Origin: UBA9619 sp964630665
GTDB lineage: Bacteria > Pseudomonadota > Gammaproteobacteria > Arenicellales > UBA868
DNA: 25,226 nt
Assembly (NCBI GenBank): GCA_964630665.1
Contig: CAZVVN010000051.1
Location: 1 to 25,226, forward strand
Direction of reading: 5' to 3'
A program made the position numbers and the translations under genes. Under the pieces are notes generated by a model that saw only the letters and a list, made by a program, of their open reading frames with translations, did no database searches and was not told the origin of the DNA. Shown here piece by piece: positions 1 through 7,387 of this stretch. Each line of letters begins with the position of its first letter. Position 1 is the stretch's first letter.

Positions 1-80
1 ACGACTACGGGGTCATCATCAGCGATACCCTGCAACTCGATGAGCAAGCGACAGCAGATTGCCGTGCTGCCCGGGCCTAG
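1..80 (+). CDS. 3' end of a gene cut by the left edge, possibly hydantoinase B/oxoprolinase family
   Basis: The third forward frame is open from base 3 to a TAG at 78-80 and encodes 25 residues beginning DYGVII and containing DEQAT. Hydantoinase B/oxoprolinase (HyuB-like) proteins commonly finish with a 'YGVV...VDEAAT' tail, and the match in pattern and position suggests that family. These enzymes act in ATP-dependent opening of 5-oxoproline or hydantoin rings. It runs towards the RidA gene, so the two are convergent. Only the tail is visible, so the product is inferred from a very short stretch; reading it as coding is somewhat safer than the name. Confidence 0.42.
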   Translation, partial: DYGVIISDTLQLDEQATADCRAARA

Positions 81-93
81 CCTGGTGGCCAGG
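81..93 (+). terminator. small hairpin after the left-edge gene
   Basis: CCTGG and CCAGG are perfect complements separated by TGG and begin right after the TAG stop at 78-80. The position between two convergent genes fits a terminator. The stem is only 5 bp and no T-run follows, so this is weak. Confidence 0.2.
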
Positions 94-158
94 AGTTAAA
101 GCCGGGAAATCCCAGCTGATCTATCGGTGATTCCGGTCGGCCCGGACTGTTCCGAGGA

Positions 159-620
159 TCAGGCGATCTCGACAATCATCTCGACTTCCACGGGGATGTT
201 CATCGGCAGCGAACCCATTCCGACAGCAGACCGCGCTGCCCGGCCCGTGTCGCCGAAGACCTCGACCATGAGGTCAGAAAAGCCGTTGATCACGGCAGGA
301 TGATTCTCAAATCCCGGCTCAGCGTTCACCATACCAAGCACTTTAACGACCCGCTGGACCCGATCAAGATCACCGATGTGCTCTTTCAAGGTCGCCAGCA
401 TATTGATACCGACCAGGCGGGCGGCCTGGTAGGCCTCTTCCTGGGAACAGTCCACGGGTACTCTTCCCACGACAAATGACCCATCGGGCTTGTTGGTGCC
501 ATGTCCGGACATGAACACCAGGTTTCCAACCGTGACCGCACCAACGTAATTGCCGAGCGGTGCCGGGGGAGTGGGAAGCGTGATTGACAGTTCAGCAAGA
601 CGGTCATCGATTGTTGCCAT
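159..620 (-). CDS. RidA/YjgF/UK114 family protein
   Basis: A 153-residue protein of the RidA superfamily. Classical RidA hydrolyses reactive enamine/imine intermediates from PLP enzymes; related subgroups serve in amino-acid or pyrimidine catabolism. Seen here: the N-terminal 'GNLVFMSGHG' strand (residues 32-41) and the C-terminal 'GRAARSAVG' segment (126-134), with Arg127 or Arg130 near the position of the substrate-carboxylate arginine of RidA, followed by 'PVEVEMIVEI'. It is longer than classical RidA (about 128 residues) and resembles the longer 'UK114-like' subgroup. The ATG at 618-620 is preceded by AAGGAG with a 5-base spacer, fixing the start. The SDR gene lies just upstream on the same strand, suggesting co-transcription. 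The substrate cannot be named. Confidence 0.9.
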   Translation of the reverse strand: MATIDDRLAELSITLPTPPAPLGNYVGAVTVGNLVFMSGHGTNKPDGSFVVGRVPVDCSQEEAYQAARLVGINMLATLKEHIGDLDRVQRVVKVLGMVNAEPGFENHPAVINGFSDLMVEVFGDTGRAARSAVGMGSLPMNIPVEVEMIVEIA

Positions 621-707
621 GATATCTCCTTGAGAAACAATGTTGCCTATTCAGGGATGACGGATGCCAGATCACCTCGGGCGCCCGCACAGTATGCAAA
701 AGTACGA

Positions 708-1466
708 TCAGACGCAGCGTCCTCCGTCGACTTCGAGTGCGACTCCGGTCAGGAACGCCGCGTCGTCAGAGGCCAGGAAGAGCATCGTCTGGGCGATGTC
801 GTTGGGCGTGGAAAACCGGCCAAGCGGAATGGTCGCCTCGAATTTCTTGCGGTTCTCCGGTGTGTCCGGTACACCCATGAAGGTCTCGAGCATACCGGTC
901 TCACCGATCACGGGACAGATCGCATTGACCCGCACCTTGTCCGGTGCAAGCTCCACGGCCAGCGCTTTGGTCAGGTTACTCACAGCACCCTTTGAGCTGC
1001 AGTAGACCGCAAGACCGGGCCGCGGACGGAGAGCAGCTGTTGAGGATGTGTTAATGATGCAACCGCCGCCCCGCTCACGCAAGACCGGCAGTGCTTCCTG
1101 AATCGCGATAAAGACGGCCTTGACGTTGACGTCATAGACCTTGTCGAACTCCTCTTCCGTCACGTCGCTGAACTGCTTGTTGCGGTGGGAATACCCGGCA
1201 TTGTTCACCAGGATGTCGAGCCCACCGCCAAGGTCCTTGGCTGACTGGATCATCCTCTTGGCATCGCCTCTCGATGTGACATCTGCGTGTACGTACACCG
1301 CGCGACCGCCGGATGTGTTGATCGACTCCACCACTGCCTCGCCGGCCTCGTCACTGATGTCTGCGACCACCACGCCAGCCCCCTGGGCGGCGAACAGTTC
1401 TGCCGTACCGGCACCAAAGCCGGACGCTGCACCCGTCACCACTGCTACTTTGTCTTTCAGACGCAT
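708..1466 (-). CDS. SDR family oxidoreductase (NAD-type)
   Basis: A classical short-chain dehydrogenase/reductase of 252 residues, interconverting an alcohol and a carbonyl with NAD(P). Seen: the glycine motif TGAASGFG (11-18), Asp36 at the end of beta-2 (favours NAD over NADP), NNAG (88-91), catalytic Ser141/142, Tyr155 and Lys159 in the YCSSK motif, and the C-terminal 'VDGG'. The length is typical. A GTG three codons upstream could also be read as a start, but AAAGGAG 8 bases before the ATG at 1464-1466 decides for the ATG. It probably shares a transcript with the RidA gene 87 bases downstream. A possible promoter lies about 100 bases upstream. Substrate unknown. Confidence 0.93.
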   Translation of the reverse strand: MRLKDKVAVVTGAASGFGAGTAELFAAQGAGVVVADISDEAGEAVVESINTSGGRAVYVHADVTSRGDAKRMIQSAKDLGGGLDILVNNAGYSHRNKQFSDVTEEEFDKVYDVNVKAVFIAIQEALPVLRERGGGCIINTSSTAALRPRPGLAVYCSSKGAVSNLTKALAVELAPDKVRVNAICPVIGETGMLETFMGVPDTPENRKKFEATIPLGRFSTPNDIAQTMLFLASDDAAFLTGVALEVDGGRCV

Positions 1467-1474
1467 CGCACACA

Positions 1475-1481
1475 CTCCTTT
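1475..1481 (-). promoter_or_regulatory. ribosome binding site that decides the SDR start
   Basis: On the minus strand this reads AAAGGAG and ends 8 bases before the ATG at 1466. It overlaps the alternative GTG at 1475, which therefore cannot be the real start. Confidence 0.7.
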
Positions 1482-1568
1482 AGTTCATTTCGATCTTTGC
1501 CGGTAGGCAGCCGGTCGCCGGTAGAGCAATCATAGGCCAGTCGATTCGCCGAGACCAGTACGGCAGCC

Positions 1569-1597
1569 GATATCAAACACAATTCTTGAGTTGTCAG
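1569..1597 (-). promoter_or_regulatory. candidate sigma-70 promoter for the SDR-RidA pair
   Basis: On the minus strand CTGACA (5 of 6 to the -35 consensus) is followed after 17 bases by GATATC (3 of 6 to the -10). It sits in the 168-base gap between the dinB end and the SDR start. The -10 match is poor, so this is only a suggestion. Confidence 0.2.
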
Positions 1598-1634
1598 TGG
1601 GCTGACTGAACGATCAGCTAGGGGTCCCGAACCC

Positions 1635-2873
1635 TTATTCCCCATCACCGCGCTTGACCTGCATCGAAAGACCTGCGCGTTCTGTGCTGTGCTGGGTGGC
1701 ACGGGTCACCGCACCCTGACCGAAGCGGTCATCGATCCGGTCCAGCGTTCTGTTCAGATCGTTGCGTTTGTGCATCCGGGTATCGTGGAAGAGTGTCGTC
1801 TGGGTGGAGTCGACATCTTCTAGCAGATTTGTACAACCAACGCCGATCAAGCGGATCGGTACGGTCGGTCCGGATTTTCGCAACAGTCCGGTGGCTGCCG
1901 ATGCGACCGTCATTCCATCGTCTGTCGCATCGCCCAGAGTCACCTGTCGGCTACGCAACGGGTAACCCCGCGGTCCTGGTGCTGTTCGCTTTGCTTCCTT
2001 CCATTTCAGCACCACGGTGCGGGCCCGCACAGCGTCCCGCCGCAACCGTCTTGCCACCGACTCGGCGTGGGTGCGGATCATCGATTCGAGCATGTCGTGA
2101 TCTGAAATATCGTTCATAAAGGTGTGTTCTTCACTGTAGGACACGGCCTCGCGATAGGGCTCAACCTCACGCACGTCCTCCCCGCGGGCAAGTTTCGCGA
2201 TCTCCACACCCCAGTTACCCAGCTGGGAGGTGAGTTCGGCATCTGTTGCCCGTGCCAGATCACCGAGCGTCTCGAACCCGGCGGACACGATCCGATCCCC
2301 CGCCACCGGTCCCACACCCCATATCCGCCTCACCGGCAGCGGATCGAGGAAGCCGCGTACTTCGGCCTGCGACACATGCATCAAACCATCGGGTTTGGCC
2401 GACTGGCTGGCGATTTTTGCCACCATCTTGATGGGCCCGATTCCGACTGATACCGGCAATCCCAGTTCGTCGTGTACACGGCGTCGTAACCTTTCGCCGA
2501 CTTCGACGGGATCACCGAGCAGGCGTTCCGTGCCGGTGAGATCAATAAACGCCTCATCTAGAGAAAGCCGCTCCACGGCAGGTGAGAAATCCTGAAAGAT
2601 CTCGAAGACCCGCCTGGACTCGCGCTTGTAGAGTGCCATGTTGCCCCGCACGAAAGTCAGATCGGGACACTTGCGCCGCGCCTCGAAGGACGGCATCGCA
2701 GAACGCACTCCGAACTTGCGTGCCTCGTAACTTGCCGCAGCCACCACACCGCGTGCGCTGCTGCCACCGACGGCCAGCGGCTTGCCGCGCAAGGCCGGGT
2801 CATCGCGCTGTTCCACGGAGGCATAAAACGCATCCATGTCGGCGTGCATGATGATGGTCTTGTGTTCAGACAT
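1635..2873 (-). CDS. dinB: DNA polymerase IV (Y-family translesion polymerase)
   Basis: A 412-residue Y-family polymerase that copies damaged or misaligned templates at low fidelity. Seen: the N-terminal HADMDAFYASVE block (10-21) with metal ligand Asp12 and Tyr17 at the steric-gate position (Phe13 in E. coli), and SLDEAF (104-109) with Asp106 and Glu107 as the other catalytic acids. The palm, thumb and little-finger regions follow. Near the C-terminus, QTTLF matches the QLxLF-type clamp-binding motif. An upstream in-frame codon would add seven residues, but MSEHKT at 2873 starts at the family's normal position. No clear LexA box was seen upstream. The flanking genes are metabolic, so no repair operon is implied. 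It is longer than E. coli Pol IV (351) because of a C-terminal extension of the kind seen in other proteobacterial DinB proteins. Confidence 0.97.
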   Translation of the reverse strand: MSEHKTIIMHADMDAFYASVEQRDDPALRGKPLAVGGSSARGVVAAASYEARKFGVRSAMPSFEARRKCPDLTFVRGNMALYKRESRRVFEIFQDFSPAVERLSLDEAFIDLTGTERLLGDPVEVGERLRRRVHDELGLPVSVGIGPIKMVAKIASQSAKPDGLMHVSQAEVRGFLDPLPVRRIWGVGPVAGDRIVSAGFETLGDLARATDAELTSQLGNWGVEIAKLARGEDVREVEPYREAVSYSEEHTFMNDISDHDMLESMIRTHAESVARRLRRDAVRARTVVLKWKEAKRTAPGPRGYPLRSRQVTLGDATDDGMTVASAATGLLRKSGPTVPIRLIGVGCTNLLEDVDSTQTTLFHDTRMHKRNDLNRTLDRIDDRFGQGAVTRATQHSTERAGLSMQVKRGDGE

Positions 2874-3016
2874 GACACCAGCCGGCAATAGCAACAGCCA
2901 GGTACGCGGTCAGAGCCATAAGATTACGATCCATGACAACAATGGTATCACCGTCCGAAGCATTGAGCGGGAGACCCCGAGTGCCGGATCTCGACGGAGC
3001 AACCGGGCCCTGGTCG

Positions 3017-4095
3017 TCAGGTTTTAGGACACCGTGTCGGTGCCCCGTAGAAGCCAAGCGGCTGGTCCCTGAAACTTTCCGGCCACCTGCGCACGTGCTG
3101 CCGGGCAGCCTCACCCAGGGACCGGTACCACTGCGGCAGAGGCGGATCAGTGCATTCGCCAGCCAGGCGGTCGTAATAGTCGTACTGGCCGTCTTCGAGG
3201 CTGTGCCGGTTCCGCTGGTTGACACCGGCCTGGTCTAGTTGTGCTACGTGGTCGGCTGCCGTATCGCGCATTGCGTCGCGCGAGGGCAAGGCAAATTCGC
3301 GGTTCAGGAGTCTGGAAAACCAGCGAGCCTGGATCTCAAAGATCGGGAACGGAATGATCTTGAACGGCAGACCGATCAATGCCAGCGTCGGATGATCTAT
3401 GCACAGAAGGTCATGGTGCAGTGGTGTGACATGGTTATCGGTGACCTTGATGACATCGCTGTCCAGAAAAGGAAACGAATAGTGATAACCGGTCGCGAAG
3501 ATAAAGTGGTCCACGGGTTCACTGATCGTATTGTCGGCAAAGAGAATTCGGCCGTCTTCGAACAGGTGGCTCACTGATGGACGACGCTCGATGTTGTGCC
3601 TGTGCCGGGTTTGAACTCCATGTTGTTTCGAGAGATCTGCGCACAGGTAGACATGCTCAGCGACCCCGGCAATCTCCTGGCTGAGATCGGCAGCCGATGA
3701 TGCACCGCCGAACACTGCCACTTTCCCACCCGNNNNNNNNNNNNNNNNNNNNNNNNNNNNNNNNNNNNNNNNNNNNNNNNNNNNNNNNNNNNNNNNNNNN
3801 NNNNNNNNNNNNNNNNNNNNNNNNNNNNNNNNCCACCCCCTGATGAATCAAAGGTGTAATCGAAAAAAGCCATCACGTCGCGTGGCAGGTTGGTTCGCAT
3901 CGAGGCATACATCGATGAATGAATACGCGATCCGGTCTGTCCCAGGGGGTCCGGCTCTGATTCCGGCCGATAGATCCAGGTACCCCCTACCTCGTTGCCC
4001 TGTTCAAAGACCGTGACCTCGTGCCCGGCCCGGGTGAGTTCGCGGGCAGTGACCAGACCGGCCGCACCGGCACCGATGACAGCGACCTTCAACAC
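3017..4095 (-). CDS. flavin-containing monooxygenase, interrupted by an assembly gap
   Basis: Two parts of one FAD/NADPH monooxygenase flank the N-run. Such enzymes oxygenate soft nucleophiles (amines, sulfides) or act as Baeyer-Villiger enzymes. N-terminal part (4095 to about 3833, 87 residues): FAD motif GAGAAG (8-13), Glu31 for the ribose, GGTW (37-40) and the FMO block 'RTNLPRDVMAFFDY' (67-80). C-terminal part (from 3732): GGKVAVFGGASSAADL is the NADPH-binding Rossmann motif, then the FATGY motif and the usual C-terminal tail. The two parts are in different frames only because the gap is an arbitrary 100 Ns; in this family roughly 100 residues normally separate the two segments. The FMO fingerprint (FxGxxxHxxxY) would lie in the gap, so the subclass cannot be decided. 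Start is GTG at 4095, immediately before the Rossmann strand. Confidence 0.88.
3733..3832. other. assembly gap of exactly 100 Ns
   Basis: Exactly 100 undetermined bases inside the monooxygenase gene. This is the conventional placeholder for a gap of unknown size. The reading frame does not continue across it at this length, which agrees with a placeholder. Confidence 0.98.
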
Positions 4096-4180
4096 GGATG
4101 AGTCCCGGTATTGTTCAAGGACACGCGTAACAGGACAGTGGATTCAGCACTTGGGGCCTGGACACTTTTGACCGATGGCT

Positions 4181-5335
4181 TCATCCGTGCTGCCGCCCGA
4201 GAAACTCGTTCAGAATTCGGCAGACTGCCTCGGGTTGTTCCTGCTGCACCCAGTGGCCGGCGCCAGTTACCAGGTGACATCCTTCCATGCGCGTGCAGGC
4301 GCTGGCCTGCATCGCCTCAAATGCCCCGGGTTTCTGGTAGACCCCCCAGTCACTTTTACCAGCAACAAACAACGAGGGGACATCGATGGTTCGGCCGGCC
4401 CACAGCCGCAGGGCATTGTTTTCAGCCTCAGAAGTGGCGCAGCGGTACCATTGCAAACCACCCTGGAACCCAGTTCGTCCGTATTCACTGCTGTAGACCT
4501 CAAGCTCGGTCTCGCTCAACCACACGCAGTCGGCGATTGCGTCTGCGCCAGGCATGTAGGGTGCCACGGTCTCGGCCATACCCAGATCCAGGTCCATCAC
4601 ATAGTAGGTCGGCAGCTTTGCCAGTTCACCGGCCGACCAGGTGTTCAGCTGAAAGGGTCGATTCCCGGTCCAGTCGGCGCTTTTGTAATGAAAATAGGCC
4701 CGCAGAAAATCATGGACACCCTGGGAACAGTGGCACATGTGGTCATTGGCCTCCGGGGTCGAGTAATACCACTGGTAGTGTTTGCGCGGCCGGTCCAGCG
4801 CCGCAAGTGACGCGTGGATCGTGGGCGTGGACTGAGCGGTCTGGCCATCACATACCGCGACCGTGCCGGCAGAAAATTCCGTTGCTGGAGGCGGGCCAGC
4901 GAATGGCGCGCTCATCATGACCACGGACTGAAAGACATCAGGCCGCAATAATGCACAGTAGGCCGCTACCGGGGAACCGAAATCATGGCCGACGACTGCC
5001 AGGACATTCTGCCGGCCCAATGCCCAGACCAGCCCGAGAATGTCGCGGACAAGATTGGGGATCGCGAAGGACCCGAGATCGCTGCTGTAATCGTCATTCC
5101 AGCCAGTCGTTCGGCCATAGCCCCGCTGGTCCGGCGCCACCACCCGGTACCCGGCATCCGCCAAGGACAGCATGACGTTTCGCCAGCTGTAGGCCAGTTC
5201 CGGAAAACCGTGCAGCAGCAGAACCAGGGGACGATCAGGGTCTTCGAATCCAGCCTCCAGCAGATGCATTGACAGTCCGTTGCCGTTGTTGATCTCACGA
5301 CTTCGAATGGCCGGATGAAGTGCTTGCAGGGTCAA
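4181..5335 (-). CDS. alpha/beta hydrolase, epoxide-hydrolase-like
   Basis: A 384-residue alpha/beta-hydrolase resembling soluble epoxide hydrolases, which add water to epoxides to give diols. Seen: oxyanion motif HGFPE (42-46), DQRGYG (69-74), nucleophile Asp118 in GHDFG, acid Asp329 and base His361 in GAGHW. Candidate ring-opening lid tyrosines are Tyr190/191 and Tyr285, the latter in 'EYGRTGF'. An Asp nucleophile separates it from ester hydrolases; haloalkane dehalogenase is less likely given HGFPE and the lid tyrosines. It is 60-80 residues longer than usual, mostly in the lid (about 150-280). No ATG lies upstream of the conserved core, so TTG at 5335 is the likely start. It follows the crotonase gene by 30 bases in the same frame, suggesting coupled translation. 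Confidence 0.87.
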   Translation of the reverse strand: MTLQALHPAIRSREINNGNGLSMHLLEAGFEDPDRPLVLLLHGFPELAYSWRNVMLSLADAGYRVVAPDQRGYGRTTGWNDDYSSDLGSFAIPNLVRDILGLVWALGRQNVLAVVGHDFGSPVAAYCALLRPDVFQSVVMMSAPFAGPPPATEFSAGTVAVCDGQTAQSTPTIHASLAALDRPRKHYQWYYSTPEANDHMCHCSQGVHDFLRAYFHYKSADWTGNRPFQLNTWSAGELAKLPTYYVMDLDLGMAETVAPYMPGADAIADCVWLSETELEVYSSEYGRTGFQGGLQWYRCATSEAENNALRLWAGRTIDVPSLFVAGKSDWGVYQKPGAFEAMQASACTRMEGCHLVTGAGHWVQQEQPEAVCRILNEFLGRQHG

Positions 5336-5365
5336 TAGATTTGTCCGAACTGAAAGATCAGCGGC

Positions 5366-6136
5366 CTACTTTTTATCGGCAAAGTTGGCTCTGGCCTGCT
5401 GGGCAGCGGCATTGGTCCCACTCAGCTGGCTCTGATCTGCATCGGCATAACTGCCGGCCTTGTGCAGTGCGCCCGCAATGGCGTTGACCGCTTCCTTGAT
5501 CATGACCGCCGGGATCGGTGGATTTTCTGCACAGCGCCGGGCCAGTTCCCAGGCGACCTCAACCGAACCACCCGACGGGGATATCCGGTTGACCAGACCC
5601 CAGTCCAGGGCCTGACTGGCCGGCATCTTCTCACCGAGCAAACAGATCTCCTTTGCTCTCGCCGGACCGACCAGGGTCACCAGACGGGGCAACGCACCCC
5701 ACTGAAGATTCAGGCCGACCTGGACCTCGGGGACCAAGAGGTAAGCGTCCTCGGCCAGTACCCGCCAGTCGCAGGCCAGGCCGATGGCACAACCCGCACC
5801 GACCATCATGCCTTCGGCGGCAGTGATCGTGATCTGTGGCAGATCCTCCCAGGCCTGGCAGAGTTTCACGCCGCGATAGAACCGCTGGCGGACCTCAAGC
5901 TCACTCATCTGACTGAGGTCCCAGTTCGTTGCATCCTTGAGATCGATCCCTGAAGAGAATGCAGTACTGGAACCGGTCAGGACGATACTCCGGATCGACA
6001 GATCCTTCGCCAGGCCTTGCGCAGTTTCGGTCAACTCCAGGATCAACTGCTGATCAAAGGCGTTGAGTGCTTTTTTCCGATCGAAGCGAACGATCATGAC
6101 CTCATCTCGCTTCTCCAGAGTGACGTAGTTCTTCAT
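5366..6136 (-). CDS. enoyl-CoA hydratase/isomerase (crotonase) family protein
   Basis: A 256-residue crotonase-fold enzyme acting on acyl-CoA thioesters. Seen: the first oxyanion-hole segment AFSSGIDLKD (59-68), the second 'MMVGAGCAIGLACDW' (110-124), and PE at 136-137. By alignment of motifs with rat enoyl-CoA hydratase, Glu137 matches Glu164, but the Glu144 position is Ala116. One-glutamate crotonases are often isomerases or catalyse other reactions, so simple hydratase activity is doubtful. ATG at 6136 is chosen because AGGAGG stands 6 bases before it; the upstream in-frame codon at 6157 has no such site. It is followed closely by the epoxide-hydrolase-like gene, and the pair is probably one transcript. 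Confidence 0.92.
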   Translation of the reverse strand: MKNYVTLEKRDEVMIVRFDRKKALNAFDQQLILELTETAQGLAKDLSIRSIVLTGSSTAFSSGIDLKDATNWDLSQMSELEVRQRFYRGVKLCQAWEDLPQITITAAEGMMVGAGCAIGLACDWRVLAEDAYLLVPEVQVGLNLQWGALPRLVTLVGPARAKEICLLGEKMPASQALDWGLVNRISPSGGSVEVAWELARRCAENPPIPAVMIKEAVNAIAGALHKAGSYADADQSQLSGTNAAAQQARANFADKK

Positions 6137-6142
6137 TGAAGT

Positions 6143-6148
6143 CCTCCT
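6143..6148 (-). promoter_or_regulatory. ribosome binding site that decides the crotonase start
   Basis: Perfect AGGAGG on the minus strand, 6 bases before the ATG at 6136. It rules out the seven-residue-longer start at 6157. Confidence 0.8.
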
Positions 6149-6329
6149 GATAATCAAGCGAAAACAAGCAGCCTGGTCGACCGGGCCCCGTCAAACGACT
6201 CTGTATTCAAGGCTATTCTTTGTCACATCGGAAGATGGCCGCTCTGATGGTAAATGTCCGATATCCGGGACCGTCCAGTCAACAGTCCGAAGCCAAGCCC
6301 TGTTGCGACCCATCCTCTCCGGGTACAGG

Positions 6330-6776
6330 TCAGGCCTTGGGGTCGTAGCGCTCAAGACCCTCGACGTCCTCTTCATCAGTGTAACTCCCGCGCAGTTCGA
6401 TCACGTTGCGATCAGGATCACGAACAAACACAGAGGCATTACCCTTGCGGCCAAATGTCACCGGGCCCTGGCTGATGGCAATATTGCTTTCTTTCAGGGC
6501 CTCCAGTGTCCTGTTGATCGAACCCACAGCCAAGGCAACGTGGGTATAGCCTGGATACTTTTCCGGCACATCCATCAGGATGTTCTTACCGCCGGTCAGG
6601 TCGACGCCGTTGTAGATCAGGTTGATCTCCACGCCGCTTGCGTTGGTCAGAATGGTGACATCATCCCCATCCGCCCGACGTTCGACTTCGAACCCGAAGT
6701 GCCGGTAGAAGGCGATTGCCTGTTGTTCATCTATCACCCGGATTCCCAGGTGGTGTACCTTCTGGACCTCGATCAT
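6330..6776 (-). CDS. VOC superfamily protein (glyoxalase/dioxygenase fold)
   Basis: A 148-residue vicinal-oxygen-chelate protein with two beta-alpha-beta-beta-beta modules. The four expected metal ligands can be read: His9 (VHHLGIRV), Glu50 (GVEINL), His79 (THVALAV) and Glu127 (NVIELRG), the same His/Glu/His/Glu pattern as glyoxalase I. 'FGRKGNASVFVRDPDRN' before the last Glu is the standard substrate-loop region. This supports a glyoxalase- or isomerase-type metal enzyme rather than a ligand-less resistance protein. Start: the ATG at 6776 has GAGG 9 bases upstream, whereas longer in-frame starts (6833, 6785) lack a site. A 193-base gap separates it from the crotonase gene downstream. The actual substrate is unknown. 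Confidence 0.88.
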   Translation of the reverse strand: MIEVQKVHHLGIRVIDEQQAIAFYRHFGFEVERRADGDDVTILTNASGVEINLIYNGVDLTGGKNILMDVPEKYPGYTHVALAVGSINRTLEALKESNIAISQGPVTFGRKGNASVFVRDPDRNVIELRGSYTDEEDVEGLERYDPKA

Positions 6777-6886
6777 GGGCATCATCCTCGCTGTTTCAGA
6801 GCAATCTGACAAAGCTTGAAGCACAGCTTCCAATCGGACTGTACTGAACTCGGCCCCATTTGCCTAACCCGGCTACAACGGCGTGA

Positions 6887-7366
6887 TCACTCGGCCACAA
6901 ACCGAGACAATGTCGGATACTGTCTGGCGATATGCCGACCAGGTTCCGTCACGGCACGCATGATCTCGAGATCTTCGAACTCAAAGCCAGGTGCGACCGT
7001 ACATCCTACGAGTGAATAGTCGCCGGTCGACTCGGCTGCCTGCCAGTAACCAGCCGGGATACAGTGTTTGTATTCGCCGTTCCCCAGCAGCGTCTCGGTC
7101 AACGTCGAGAGACCCGGATCGCTCTGAATCAACCTCAAGGGTGCCCCTTCATAGAAATGCCAGACCTCCTCAGCGGTGATTCTATGAAATACACTGAGGC
7201 TGCCCTGTGGTAACAGAAAGTAGATGTCGGTTAGCGCGGAGTAGCTCTTCTCTTTGAGCGTCACTTTTCTTGGGCTCCGATACACCTCCCGGAAATACCC
7301 ACCTTCGGGATGAGCCGCCAGCGCATACCGGTCAATCAACGCTTGGACTTTTTCTAGTGCCGTCAT
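6887..7366 (-). CDS. DUF985 / cupin_5 domain protein
   Basis: A 159-residue cupin of the DUF985 family, whose biochemical role is not established. Diagnostic features are HPEGGYFREVYRS (19-31), the cupin strands with His61, Glu66/67 and His70 ('FHRITAEEVWHFYEG'), which could bind metal, and the late 'PAGYWQAA' and 'VAPGFEFEDLE' segments typical of the family. The length is normal. It begins 21 bases after the MFS gene ends on the same strand, so it probably lies in the same transcript as the ATP-grasp/amidotransferase/MFS genes. No good ribosome site precedes the ATG at 7366, which fits translational coupling. Confidence 0.9.
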   Translation of the reverse strand: MTALEKVQALIDRYALAAHPEGGYFREVYRSPRKVTLKEKSYSALTDIYFLLPQGSLSVFHRITAEEVWHFYEGAPLRLIQSDPGLSTLTETLLGNGEYKHCIPAGYWQAAESTGDYSLVGCTVAPGFEFEDLEIMRAVTEPGRHIARQYPTLSRFVAE

Positions 7367-7387
7367 CAGGGCAGATCGTCCAATGCC

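Noticed and set aside
1600..1634. Imperfect GGGT...ACCC hairpin after dinB
   Set aside because: The stem is four base pairs, or five with a bulge, and no T-run follows; too weak to call a terminator.
3017..3721. A separate 234-residue gene starting at GTG 3721
   Set aside because: The apparent start is inside the NADPH-binding motif next to the N-run; the conserved residues continue upstream to 3732, so this is the C-terminal part of the interrupted monooxygenase.
4111..4920. A 269-codon open frame on the + strand
   Set aside because: It is antisense to the epoxide-hydrolase-like gene, has low-complexity Arg/Pro/Ser composition, and shows no motif or ribosome site.
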